This document shows, in pieces, positions 34,470 through 45,663 of a stretch of 64,000 bases of DNA. The number at the start of each line of letters is the position of its first letter. Positions within the stretch are counted from its first letter, which is position 1. The translations under genes were made by a program, and so were the position numbers. The notes under the pieces are model-generated. The model had not been told where the DNA came from, searched no databases, and saw nothing but the letters and a program-made list of their open reading frames with translations. This DNA comes from Ziziphus jujuba (Eukaryota > Streptophyta > Magnoliopsida > Rosales > Rhamnaceae), in assembly GCF_031755915.1 (NCBI RefSeq), contig NC_083389.1, positions 1,240,001-1,304,000 on the forward strand. The letters run 5' to 3'.

Positions 34470-36228
34470 CAACTTTTATTTGAGTTTAGGGGATATTAAT
34501 AAGGTTATTGAGTGTAAGAAACCTTTGCTGGTCATGCTTTACAAAGAAAATTATTTTAATGATCAAACTAACTTTGAAGAACTTGAATTGCCAAGTTCAA
34601 TGATTTCTCTTTTGAAGGAATTTAGAGATGTCTTCCCAAACGAGATTCCAAGTGGACTACCACCTATTCGAGGGATAGAACATCAAATTGACTTTGTTCC
34701 AGGGGCTGCTATACCAAATAGACCAGCTTATAGGAGCAATCCTGAAGAAACAAAGGAGCTGCAAAAACAGGTAAGTGATTTGCTTGATAAAGGACACATT
34801 CGTGAAAGTTTAAGTCCATGTGCTGTTCCTGTTTTGTTGGTACCTAAAAAGGATGGTTCTTGGAGAATGTGTGTTGATTGTAGGGCTATAAATAACATTA
34901 CCATCAAATATAGACATCCCATTCCTAGATTAGATGATATGCTTGATGAGTTGCATGGTGCTTGCATGTTTACAAAAATTGATCTTAGGAATGGTTATCA
35001 CCAAATTAGGATGAAAGAAGGTGATGAATGGAAAACCGCATTCAAAACTAAATATGGGCTGTATGAATGGTTAGTTATGCCTTTTGGATTATCCAATGCA
35101 CCTAGTACCTTCATGAGGCTTATGAATCATGTAATTCATCCATTTATTGGAAAATTTATGGTTGTTTATTTTGATGACATTCTAATATATAGCCGAAATT
35201 TGGATGACCATGTGGATCAACTTAGGCAAGTTTTGCAAGTTCTTAGAAAGGAAAGATTGTTTGCTAACATTAAAAAATGTGAATTTTGCAAAGAAGAGCT
35301 TGTGTTTCTAGGTTTTGTAGTAAGTGCTGCAGGAATCAAAGTTGACCAAGCTAAGGTGAAAGCAATTCAAGAGTGGCCGGTTCCTACTTCTATCACCCAA
35401 GTGAGGAGCTTTCATGGCTTGGCAAGCTTTTACAGAAGATTTGTCAAGGATTTTAGTACCATAGCAGCACCATTGAATGAAGTTGTCAAGAAGAATGTTG
35501 GTTTCAAATGGGGGGAAGTACAAGAAAAATCTTTTAATTTGTTGAAAGAAAAATTATGTAATGCACCTTTGTTAGTTTTGCCAAATTTTTCTAAGACTTT
35601 TGAAATTGAGTGTAATGCTTCGAGTGTAGGTATTGGAGCTGCCTTAATGCAAGAAGGAAGACCCATAGCCTACTTTAGTGAAAAATTAAGTGGAGCTGCC
35701 CTAAACTACCCGACTTATGACAAGGAGATGTATGCTTTGGTGAGGGCTTTGGAGAAGTGGCAGCATTATCTCATGCCAAAGGAGTTTGTGATTCATACAG
35801 ATCATGAGTCTTTGAAGCATATCAAGGGTCAAGGAAAGCTCAACCGAAGGCATGCTAAGTGGATTGAATTTATTGAAACATTTCCATATGTGATCCACTA
35901 CAAAAAAGGTAAGGAAAATGTGGTTGCTGATGCATTATCCCGAAGGTATATGCTATTTTCTACCTTAGATGCTAGATTGCTTGGATTTGAACAATTGAAA
36001 GAACTTTATGAGCATGATAGTGACTTTGGAGAAATTTTTAGAACCTGTTTGAAACATGGATTTAATAAATTTTACATATTTGAGGGATATTTGTTTAAGG
36101 AAAACAAACTTTGTGTGCCTAATTGTAGTATTAGGGAATTATTGGTTCGGGAAGGACATGGGGGTGGTTTAATGGGCCATTTTGGTGTTTTAAAAAATTT
36201 ATCCTTACTGCAAGAACATTTATATTAG
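34470..36228 (+). CDS. Reverse transcriptase-RNase H region of element D
   Basis: Open frame (it actually extends back to 34330 in this register) encoding [13 protein letters not shown], the pre-RT linker with [17 protein letters not shown], then [35 protein letters not shown] with the first catalytic Asp, [12 protein letters not shown], and YFDDILIYS with the catalytic pair (about 35169-35190). RNase H follows: its first Asp is replaced (ECNAS instead of ECDAS, codon 35614-35616), while DKEMYAL and HTDHESL keep the Glu and second Asp. The frame ends at TAG 36226-36228, a G-to-A change of Trp in the integrase zinc-binding domain (HFYWP in other elements). Confidence 0.93.
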
Positions 36229-37533
36229 CCTAACATGAGGAGAGATGTTGAGAGAATTTGTGAAAGATGTTTGAAGTGCCGAAAAACAAAATCAACATTG
36301 AAACCGCATGGATTGTATAAGCCTTTGCCGATCCCTACCTATCCTTGGGTAGATTTGTCTATGGATTTTATTCTTGGGTTGCCTAGGTCAAGGACAGGTA
36401 AGGATTCAATATTTGTTGTAGTAGATAGGTTTTCTAATATGGCACATTTTATTGCATGTAACAAAACTGATGATGCATCCAATATTGCTAATTTATTTTT
36501 CAAGGAAATTGTGAGATTGCATGGAATGCCAAGAACTATTGTTTCGGATAGGGATGCTAAGTTCCTAAGCTATTTTTGGAAAACATTGTGGGCTAAATTA
36601 GGTACTAAGCTTTTATTTTCAACTACTTGTCATCCACAAACTGATGGACAAACCGAAGTAGTAAATAGAACCTTGTCTGCATTGTTGAGAGCATTAATTA
36701 GTAGAAATTTAAGGACTTGGGAAGAATGTTTGCCACATGTTGAATTTGCATATAATAGGTCTTTACATTCAGCAACTAAATTTACTCCATTTGAAATTGT
36801 TTATGGTTTTAATCCTTTGACTCCACTAGATTTAATACCTTTGCCTTTAAGTGAGCGTGCTAATCTAGATGGAAAACAAAAAGCTGATTTTGTAAAGCAA
36901 ATTCATGAGAAGACACGAGCAAACATTGAGAGGAGGACCGAGCAATATGCAAAGGTGGCTAATCAAGGCCGAAAATCAATGGTGTTTGAACCTGGAGATT
37001 GGGTGTGGCTACATTTAAGGAAAGAAAGATTTCCCGAACAAAGGAAATCAAAACTCATGCCGAGGGGTGATGGACCTTTTCAAGTTTTGGAGAGGATAAA
37101 CGACAATGCCTACAAACCTGATCTACCGGGTGAGTATAGTGTTAGTGCGACCTTTAATGTTGCTGATTTATCTCCTTTTGCTGCATGTGATGACTTCGAT
37201 TTGAGGACAAATCCTTTTCAAGAGGAGGGGAATGATGCGAATCCACCCGAGACTGTTCGACCAACAACCCGTTGGGGTGCTGACACAATACAAATGAAGG
37301 TGGGACCGATCACTAGGGCCCAAGCCAAAAAGTTCAAGGACAATCTTGCTGTATTCATACAAGGAATAAGTCATAGTCAAGAGGGGTTGGTCATATCTAA
37401 AGAACCAAGGCCTGTTTTACTCACACAAGCAATTGAAGCCAATACGGACTCGGGTGACAGTTTTGGTACATTTTTGGAGTCCGGGAAGCATGAAATGGTT
37501 CCAATGATTTATGGGTTCAATAAATATGCCTAA
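36229..37533 (+). CDS. Integrase and LTR-encoded C-terminal tail of element D
   Basis: In the same frame as RT-RNase H. The CERCLKCRK pair completes the HHCC zinc module begun before the stop. The DD35E core: [11 protein letters not shown] (first Asp), [14 protein letters not shown] (second Asp), [15 protein letters not shown] (Glu). The C-terminal module has [12 protein letters not shown] and [16 protein letters not shown]. At 37233 the frame enters the 3' LTR and continues for 100 codons ([15 protein letters not shown]..., [20 protein letters not shown]) to a stop at 37531-37533. There is no chromodomain of the usual type. A polyprotein end inside the 3' LTR is known from some plant chromoviruses such as the CRM clade; membership in that clade is only my inference. 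Confidence 0.92.
   Translation, partial: PNMRRDVERICERCLKCRKTKSTLKPHGLYKPLPIPTYPWVDLSMDFILGLPRSRTGKDSIFVVVDRFSNMAHFIACNKTDDASNIANLFFKEIVRLHGMPRTIVSDRDAKFLSYFWKTLWAKLGTKLLFSTTCHPQTDGQTEVVNRTLSALLRALISRNLRTWEECLPHVEFAYNRSLHSATKFTPFEIVYGFNPLTPLDLIPLPLSERANLDGKQKADFVKQIHEKTRANIERRTEQYAKVANQGRKSMVFEPGDWVWLHLRKERFPEQRKSKLMPRGDGPFQVLERINDNAYKPDLPGEYSVSATFNVADLSPFAACDDFDLRTNPFQEEGNDANPPETVRPTTRWGADTIQMKVGPITRAQAKKFKDNLAVFIQGISHSQEGLVISKEPRPVLLTQAIEANTDSGDSFGTFLESGKHEMVPMIYGFNKYA
37221..37232 (+). other. Polypurine tract of element D
   Basis: AGAGGAGGGGAA directly before the 3' LTR, conserved as GAGGAGGGGA in all copies that retain this junction (for example 40041-40051, minus 58847-58859). It is also translated, as QEEGN, within the integrase tail. 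Confidence 0.8.
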
Positions 37534-38366
37534 GAGGTCATGGAATCAAGTTAAAGCAGCCTCAAATGCAATCAAAAAGGGCTTGTACGGACAGCATCAA
37601 CAATTTGGCCGAATTTGCTATATTGCTTGCTGGCTTTACTGTGTTTTACTGTATTAGCCTTTTCTTATTTTTCCAAGCATGGGCAACGTGTGGGACTTCA
37701 TATTCAGCTTATTTGGCATCCTACAAAGCATCTGGAAGCTGATTTAGAGCTCAAAGACGTAAAAGATTGGTCAAAGTCAAATTAGTCAAAAAAGCTAGTA
37801 TTATAGTTTCCTAATTTTATTCTACTTTTTGTTTTAGGAAACTACCATTACTTTTTAGTTTTTATTTATTTATTTTCTGGACAAATAAGTTTAGGAAAGT
37901 TATTATTTTATTATTTTCATTGTAAATTAATTAATTCCTAATTCAGAATAAAGGAATTAATTAATCAAATTTAGTTTAGGAAACTTAGTTTAGGACATAT
38001 TAGAATTCGGTCAAGTTTCCTAATTCCTATAGGAGTCCGGTTTTGAATTATTTTTTAGGGTTTATTTTGTTTCTTTCAAGCCTATTTAAAGGCTTATTTT
38101 TCAATAATAAAACAATTATACTTGTGAGATTAATTATCTCTTTGTTCTTTGAGAACATCTAAAACACCATTAGAGAATTGGTTGTTTTAGCTTGACTTAT
38201 CAATAGGTTTTCCATCCCCTATTGTGGCGTCTACATTATACCAAGGTTTCTAACCACAAGTTGGTTAGGGGTTGAGGTCAATTCCATTAGAACTTGAACT
38301 TAATTAAGATCCGGGCTAATATAATACGGGTTTAGGAGCAGGTTGTCCTAGGTTCGTATCAACATT

Positions 38367-39786
38367 GCTAGCCAATGCCCGAATAGAAGAATCATGGTGT
38401 TAAAGGGCAATGGCGAGCTAGAATCGGAAAGTGAAGAAAGTGAGGATGAAGCCAAGCAAGAGGAGGAGGACTTGGAGGATGAACCCGAAACCATATAAGC
38501 ATCCAATGCTAAATTAAACTTGCTTTCTAGGAGAGTACTTGCTGCATACAAAGATGAGGATAAAATTCAAAGAGAGAACATCTTCCACACCCGATGTGAA
38601 ATTCAAGGTAAGATTTGTAGTATGATTATTGATAGTGGAAGTTGTACAAATGTAATTAGTAACATTGTAGTTGATAAATTAGGCTTAATAACTATTAAAC
38701 ATCCAGAACCTTATAGATTACAATGGCTTAATGATAGTGGTGAAATAAAAGTGAATAAACAAGCCAAAGTAAAATTAAATATAGGTAGATATGAGGATGT
38801 AGTTTTATGTGATATTGTACCCATGATTGCTGGACATATACTATTAGGTAGACCATGGCAATTTGATAAAGATGCTACTCATTTTGGTCGAGAAAATAGT
38901 ATTGTTTTTAGGTTTAAAAGGAAGAAGGTCAAGCTGGAACCATTATCTCCTAAAGAGGTTTACAAAGACCAATTACAAATGCAACAAAGGAAAGAAGCCG
39001 AAAAGCTCAAGGAAAAAGCAAGTATGGCACCAATGGCTTCACCATCCTTTCAAGAAGGTAAGAATGAGGTTGCTGATCAAGGTAAGGTTTCTAAGACTCA
39101 TATTGAGTGGAAAGATCAAGGAAAAACTGAAAGAGAGGGGAAAGAAAGTGGCAAACCCGAGAGCTTGGAGAAGGAAGGGAAATCCAAAGGTTTGCACCAA
39201 TCCAAGGGGGAAAAAGAAAAAGAAAGAAAAGAAAGGTCAAGTAGCAACTTTTTATTTGAGTTTAGGGGATATTAATAAGGTTATTGAGTGTAAGACACCT
39301 TTGCTGGTCATGATTTATAAAGAAAATTATTTTAATGATCAAACTAACTATGAAGAACTTGAATTCCCAAGTTCAATGATTTCTCTTTTGAAGGAATTTG
39401 GAGATGTCTTCCCAAATGAAATTCCAAGTGGACTACCATCCATTCAAGAGGAAAAATGTGAGCTTTCTGTCCAAGGTAAGTCTTCTAAAACCCAGTTTGA
39501 GTGGAAAAATTATATTAAACCCAAAAGTGAGAAATTTGGTGCAAAAGCCGAGAGTGATGTAAAACCCATTGAATCAGTGAGTGTGAAAGAAAAAGAAAGG
39601 AAAAATATAAATTTTTATCTTAGCTTTGGTGATGTTAATAACGTAATTATGAATAAGAAATCATTGCTGACCATGAATTTTAAAGATACTTATTTAAAGA
39701 TGTCTTTATCGCCTAGAACTTTATCTGCATTGTTGAGAGCTTTACTTAGTGGCATAATTTTTACCATAATGAGCATGTATTTCTAG
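38367..39786 (+). pseudogene. End of gag, protease and linkers of element C
   Basis: Resumes with ASQCPNRRIMVLKG, the second half of the knuckle. An acidic linker follows, with TAA for Gln at about 38497. The protease has IIDSGSCTNVISN and HILLGRPWQFDKDATHFG. A 1-nt insertion in a T run near 39250 shifts the frame; the downstream frame reads [19 protein letters not shown], then EIPSGLPSIQ. At that point D continues into RT but C instead has a second, related linker (FYLSFGDVNNVIMNKKSLL) and an integrase scrap ([13 protein letters not shown]). A small deletion then removes most of the RT scrap found in F. Confidence 0.85.
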
Positions 39787-40352
39787 ATTTTGTTGTAATA
39801 GTGTTTGACCTAGGAGAATTGGTTTGGTTGCACTTGTGAAAGGAAAGGTTTCCTAAACAAAGAAAGTCAAAGCTCATGCCGCCTATGGATGGACATTTTC
39901 AAGTTTTGAAGCGGATTCACGAGAATACCTACAAACTTAATTTAATAGGTGAGTATAGTGTTAGTGCTGCATTTATTATTGCTGATTTAACTCCTTTTTC
40001 TGTAGGTGATGATCTTGATTTGAGGACAAATCCTTTTCAAGAGGAGGGGAATGATGTGATTCCGCCCGAGCCTGCTTAACCGATAACCCGCTGGGGTGCT
40101 AATCCGTTACGGATGAAGGTGGGACCAATCACTAGAGCACAAGCCAAGAAGTTCAAGGATAACCTTGATGTGCTTATTCAAAGGATAAATCATAATCAAG
40201 AAGGAATGATCATGACCAAGGAACCAAGACCTGTTTTGCTGATACAAGCGCTAGAGACTGGTATGGACCCGGTTGACGGTTTTGGTACATTTTTGGAGTC
40301 CGGGAACCATGAAATGGTTTCAATGATTTATGGGTTCAATACATATGCCTAA
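39787..40352 (+). pseudogene. Integrase C-terminal remnant and LTR-encoded tail of element C
   Basis: VFDLGELVWLHL, then a stop, then [19 protein letters not shown] and [17 protein letters not shown], the C-terminal GPF-like integrase module. The purine-rich GAGGAGGGGA precedes the 3' LTR at 40052. The frame continues into the LTR, where TAA (for Gln CAA) interrupts PEPAQPITRW, then [20 protein letters not shown] runs on to a stop near 40350. Confidence 0.8.
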
Positions 40353-42192
40353 GAGGTCATGGAATCAAGTTCAAGCAGCCTGAAATGCAATCAAAAAGGG
40401 CTTGTACGGACAGCATCAACAATTTGGCCGAATTTGCTGTATTGCTTGCTGGCTTTACTGTATTTTACTGTATTAGCCTTTTCTTATTTTTCCAAGCATG
40501 GGCAACGTGTGGGACTTCATAGTCAGCTTATTTGGCATCCTAAAAAGCATCTAGAAGCTGATTTGGAGCTCAAAGAGGTCAAAGATTGATCAAAGTCAAC
40601 TTGATCAAAAGGCTAGCATTTTTAGTTTCCTAATTTGTTTTTACTTTTTTTTTTAAGAAACTACCATTACTTTTTGGATTTTATTTATTTATTTTCTGGA
40701 CAAATAATTTTAGGAAGGTTTTGATTTTATTCTTTTCATTGTAAATTAATTAATTTCTAATTTAATATAAAGGAATTAATTAATAAAACTTAGATTAGGA
40801 AAGGAAGTAGAGTTTCGGCCAACTAGGTTTCTTTATGTGTGGTGGCTGGTTTTCTTTACTTTCTAGGGTTTTATTTCGTGGCCTTGTAGCCTATTTAAAG
40901 GCTTAGTTGTCAATAAGAAAACAACTTTGATTTGATTGAGAAAATACTTGTGAGATTAATTATCTCTTTGTTCTTTGAGAACACCTAAAACACCATTAGA
41001 GAATTGGTTGTTTTAGCTTGACTTATCAATAGGTTTTTGTGGCTTCTACATTATACCAAGGTTTCTTACCACAGGTTGGTTAGGTGTTGAGGTCAATTCC
41101 ATTAGAACTTCAACTTAATTAGGATCCGGGCTAATATAATACGGGTTTAGGAGCAGGTCGTCCTAGGTTCGTATCACCTTGACCCCGAACCAACCTGTGA
41201 TTAGAAACCTTGGTATATAGTGAAGACGCCACAGTAGGTGATGGAAGTCCTATTGATAAGTCAAAACTAAAACACTCATTCACTAATAGTGTTTTAGGTG
41301 TTCAAAAGAACAAAGAGAATTCAATCTCACAAATAATTTTCTGTATAAAATTCAAGCTTTAATCTTATTGAAAAGTAAGCCTTTAAATAGGCTACAAAGT
41401 CATGAAATAAAACCCTAAAAACAAAAGGAAAACCGGCCATACAAAGTAGTTTCCTATGGTGGCCAAAATTCTCACTCCTTTCCTAATCTAATTTGGATTA
41501 ATTAATTCCATTATTTTGAATTAGGAATTAATTAATTTACAATAAAAATAATAAAAAATAACTTTCCTAGACTTATTTTTCTAGAAAATAAATAAATGAA
41601 AACTAAAAAGTAATGGTAATTTACTGAAACAAAAAGTAGAATCAAATTACGAAACTAAAAAACTAGCTTTTTGACTAAGTTGACTTTGACCAATCTTTGA
41701 CCAATTTGAGCTCCAAATCAGCTTCAGTATGCTTTTTAGGATGCCAAATAAGCTGATCATGAAGTCCCACACGTTTCCCTTTCTTGAAAGAAAGAGAAAA
41801 AGCCAACTCAGCAAAATACAGTAAAGTCAGCACAAAATACAGTAAAAACATGCCAAATTTGAAGCTATCCGTACAACCCCTTTTTGAATTCCTTTGAAGC
41901 TGGATTGACTTGATTCGATATCCTCTTAGACATATGTATTGAATCCATAATGAGTTGGAACCATTTCATGCTGCTCGGTGTCCATATTTGCACTAAAACT
42001 GCTACCCAGGTCCGTATCGGCTTCCACCACTTGGATGCTTAGAATAGGCTTTGTATCTTCTAGTATGGACAAGCTCTGTTGAGAATTGATTACAACTTGT
42101 ATAAATGCTCCTAGGTTTTCCTTAAGTCTCTAAATTTGAGCTCTTAGAATAGGCTTTGTATCGGTTGAGCGGACTTGGGCGGAATCACATCA

Positions 42193-43078
42193 TTTCCCTC
42201 CTCTTGAAAAGGATTTGTCCTCAGATCTAGATCATCACCTGAATCAAAATGGAATAAATCAGCAACATTAAATGCAGCACTCATGTTATACTCACCCAGT
42301 AAATCAAGCTTGTAAGCATTCTTGTTATTCGGCTCCAAAACTTGAAAAGATCCGTCCACATGCGGCATAGGCTTGGACTTTTTTGGTTCGGGAAACCTCT
42401 TTTTTCTTGAGTGTAGCCAAACCAAATCTTCTGGGTCAAACACTATCACAACAAATACTAGAAATACAAGTTCATCACACTTTTTAATATTAGCAAATAA
42501 TATCTCCCAAATTTTCAAATTTCCACTAGGTAATCGTTTAATAATGCAAATAAAGTTCTATACAGGAAAAGCATTTTTAAATTAATGTCTTTATAATTCA
42601 TAACCAGCAATGGTTTCCTACTCAAGATAGCCTTATTAACATCCCCAAAACTTAAAAAAAAAAAATTTACTTTTTCTTTCTTTTCTTTATTTTCCTTTCT
42701 CTCTTTCGGACACACTCTTTTTATCATCACTTCCGGCTTTTTCTCTTAATTTCTCTCTTTTGGTTTTGTCATTGTCTTTCCCTTCACCGTTGAGTTTAGA
42801 ATACTTACCTTGGACAGCAAGTTCGGTCTTGACCTCATGGGTAGGTGGTGTAACCATTGGTGCCGTACTAGCCTTCTCTTTGAGCTTCTCGGCTTTCCTC
42901 CTTTGTTGCATTTGAAGTTGGTCTCTAAATACCTCCTTTGGAGTTAATGGCTCCAGCTTGACCTTCTTCTCATTAAATTTAAGTACAATGGAATTCTCTC
43001 TCCCATAGTGTATGGCATTCTTATCAAATCCCCATGGCCTCCCCAATAAAATATGACTAGCATGCATAGGTACTACAT
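42193..43078 (-). pseudogene. Rest of protease and pol mosaic of element B
   Basis: After the copia LTR: ASHILLGRPWGFDKNAIHYG (protease end), a basic linker, FGDVNKAILSRKPLL (second-type linker), RTLFALL (integrase scrap), [13 protein letters not shown] with ELVFLVFVV (RT scrap), VFDPEDLVWLHSRKKRFPE and [17 protein letters not shown] (integrase C-terminus), then NPFQEEGND before the LTR at 42192. No polymerase or integrase active site is present. The first linker (INKVIE...SGLP) is absent. Confidence 0.8.
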
Positions 43079-43083
43079 CACAC

Positions 43084-44087
43084 TGTTGAAATGTGGTGAT
43101 CTTGCCACAATGTGCAAGGTAGTTCGGTTACACTTGCACTCTTTGTTTTACAACATCAAAAACCAAGCATTATTTATGTTTATGCATTTTATTTTATCTT
43201 GTAATGTTTAAGAACAATATCCTTTTTGTAATGCCCTAAGCTCATTATCTAGCTTAAGGCCTTTTTTGTCTAGTTGCTGGAATTGTATTCCCAGCAACAT
43301 AAGTCTACTCCTTGGATGCCGTTTGAATTAGGTTTGGGATTTGGACCTGAATTTTGGATATGATAAACTAGATATGCAGAGGAAGAAGCACCAAAAATAA
43401 TGGCCCAATTTGGAGCTGGGAAGGCTGAGTTAAGCTTAAAACAATCTGACCCCTGTGCAGTTTTGTTGCCCAGAAAACTAGGCAAAAATGCCTCGGGTTT
43501 GATTACTTTTGAATGGGTAAATGGACTTTGTTTTATCTGGTTTTTGGCTAGAACATATTTTAATATTCAAAAAGGCTTCCCTCCAATTTTCAAGTCAAAT
43601 GGAGCTGGTTTTCAAATTCAAATGCCCTAGACAAGCTGAACTGCCCATTAAAGAAGGTTTCTTGCATGCCCAGCACATTGATTAGAGTTAGTTGAGGTAG
43701 TTTGGCTTGGTTGGTTACTTTTAATGCTTTTGTATTTATTGCTCAATATGGCAGCATGCCTTATTGTCTTTTTGATGTATTTAAAAGTATGAAAATTGTA
43801 ATGAAAAACGTTGAGAAAGAAAATATTCAAAAAACAGATTTTGAAAAACAACATTTTTGGCTCTCTCTCTCTCAACTACTACATTTTTGGTTTCTTCTTC
43901 TTCCCAAAAGCTAACAACCTTCTCAAGAACCCTAAACCTCCATTAAACCAGTAACAAAACCTTAAAAAACCCAAAAAAAAAAAAAACAAAATCAAGAACC
44001 AAGAACCAACAACAATCATTCTTGACTAACACCTTGAATGATTGTGCTCTAGGGTACAACAACATAAACCTACACCAAATTCCATCA
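43084..44087. repeat. Copia-type solo LTR inside element B
   Basis: 1004 bp, starting TGTTGAAATGTGGTG and ending ATTCCATCA, flanked by perfect 5-bp TSDs CACAC (43079-43083 and 44088-44092). Removing it rejoins the protease frame of B. Start and end resemble the copia LTR at 11619-12652 (TGTTTAAGTGTGG; a shared block CTAACAC.TT), so the same or a sister family. ORFs inside are not meaningful. Confidence 0.85.
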
Positions 44088-44092
44088 CACAC

Positions 44093-45663
44093 AATACAAC
44101 ATCCACATATTTATCTAAACTAAATTTTACATTGGCTTGTTTATTCACTTTTATTTCACCATTATCATTAAGCCGTTGTAATCTATAAGGTTCTGGATGC
44201 TTAATAGTTGTTAAGCCTAATTTATCAACTACAATGTTACTAGTTACATTTGTACAACTTCCACTATCAATAATTATACTACAAATCTTACCTTGAATTT
44301 CACATCGGGTGTGGAAGATGTTCTCTCTTTGGATTTCATCCTCATCTTTGTATGCAGCAAGTAGTCTCCTAGAAACCAAGATTAATTCAGCATGGGAAGC
44401 ATTCAAAGTTTCGGGTTCATCCTCCAAGTCCTCTTCCTCTTGCTTGGCTTCATCCTCACTTTCTTCACTTTTGGATTCTAGTTCACCATTACCTTTCAGC
44501 ACTATGATTCTTCTATTCGGGCATTGATTGGCAATGTGTCCTCTTCCTTGGCACTTAAAACACACAATTTTATGAGTTCTTGAAGGTTTATGATCAGATT
44601 TACCTTCATATTTGTGTGCTTGGACAGCTTCGGCTTTAGCTTCTCTTTTTGGCCGATTGGAACTATCTTATTCAAGTTTCAGTTTTGGCTTGTTGTCTAA
44701 TATGGGATTGCTTCTCAAAACACTTTGAATTGATCTTCCACTATTGAAAACACCTCCAAACCGTGATTTGACACCCCTCCACCTGAATTGATGCTCAAGC
44801 TTAATAGCCACATGCAACATTCCCTCAAATTCCACATATTGTAGCAATTCTAGTTGATTGGCTACGTCACGATTCAAACCACCAAGGAACCTTACCATAG
44901 TTGCTTCTCTATCCTTATTCATGCTTAGCCTCATCATAAGCATCTCCATCTCCTTATAATAATCCTCCACGGACCTACTTCATTGAGATAAAGATTGAAG
45001 CCTTTGATGCAGCAACCTATGATAGTGTGATGGTACAAATCGCTTCCTCATGGCTCCTTTCATTGGTCGCCATGTAGTGATCAAGTCATCACCAACTCTT
45101 CTTCGGGTATTTTGCTCATTTGTCCACCATTGGAGTGCATAATGACCAAACTCCATTGCTGCCAATTTCACCTTCTTGGCCTCTGAATAGTTGTGGCAAT
45201 CAAAGATCATCTCCATTCTCTCCTCCCATTCCAAATGTGCTTCCGGATCACTTTTACCCATGAATGGTGGATTATTTACCTTGATGTTTCCAAGATCATC
45301 ATCTACATCCTCTCTCCTATGCCTCCCACGGCCTAGCCTCTCTTGGACAGCAAGTATTTCATCCATTCCGACATTTTCCTCCTCAAACTCCTCTATTGGC
45401 CGCCCACGGCCTCCTTAACCTCGACCTTGGCCTCCATGAGCATCTATCCTTATATTCGGCACTCATTGGGATGTTTCTAACCTATTCATCCTCTTATTTA
45501 AATGGTCAAATTGAGTATTCATCCGCTGTAGTTGCTCCAAGACAGCCCTCATATCCGTTTGTTCACCACTCCCCGAAGCTCGGGAACCACCATGGAATCC
45601 TACATACTCTTCTTCATTAATTCTCAAAGGTGGATCTCCTCTTCTCACCCTTGAATCTGCCAT
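44093..45663 (-). pseudogene. Gag and start of protease of element B
   Basis: Starts at 45663 with MADSRVRRGDPPLRINEEEY. Order as in D: capsid domain (FMGKSDPEAHLEWEERMEM), CCHC knuckle (CFKCQGRGHIANQC), acidic linker, protease IIDSGSCTNVTSN. Stops at about 45463, near 45415, near 44978 and near 44669, several of them at former CAA/CAG/CGA codons. It is clearly diverged from C, D and F (for example QLQRMNTQFDHLNKRMNRLE), marking an older subfamily. The protease frame is cut by the copia solo LTR. Confidence 0.88.

Larger units (their letters stand above)
30174..38361 (+). mobile_element. Ty3/gypsy element D, near-complete autonomous copy
   Basis: 8188 bp. 5' LTR 30174-31317 (1144 bp), PBS 31320-31331, leader 31332-32438, gag-pol 32439-37533 (running into the 3' LTR), PPT about 37221-37232, 3' LTR 37233-38361 (1129 bp). 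Perfect TSD ACATT at 30169-30173 and 38362-38366, inside the gag of C. The two LTRs differ at 16 of about 310 compared positions at their start, so the insertion is not recent. It is the only copy in the window with protease, RT, RNase H and full integrase. Disabling lesions: one stop before protease, one frameshift before RT, one stop in integrase, and an altered RNase H active site. Confidence 0.95.
26761..41176 (+). mobile_element. Ty3/gypsy element C, inserted in the LTR of B and split by D
   Basis: 5' LTR 26761-27896, PBS 27899-27910, leader to 29018, gag 29019-30173, then D (30174-38361), then the rest of gag, protease and pol mosaic 38367-40051, 3' LTR 40052-41176. Perfect TSD CCTTG at 26756-26760 and 41177-41181. 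Joining across it restores the continuous LTR of B. Without D, C is about 6.2 kb. It is non-autonomous: RT, RNase H and the integrase core are missing. Confidence 0.93.
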
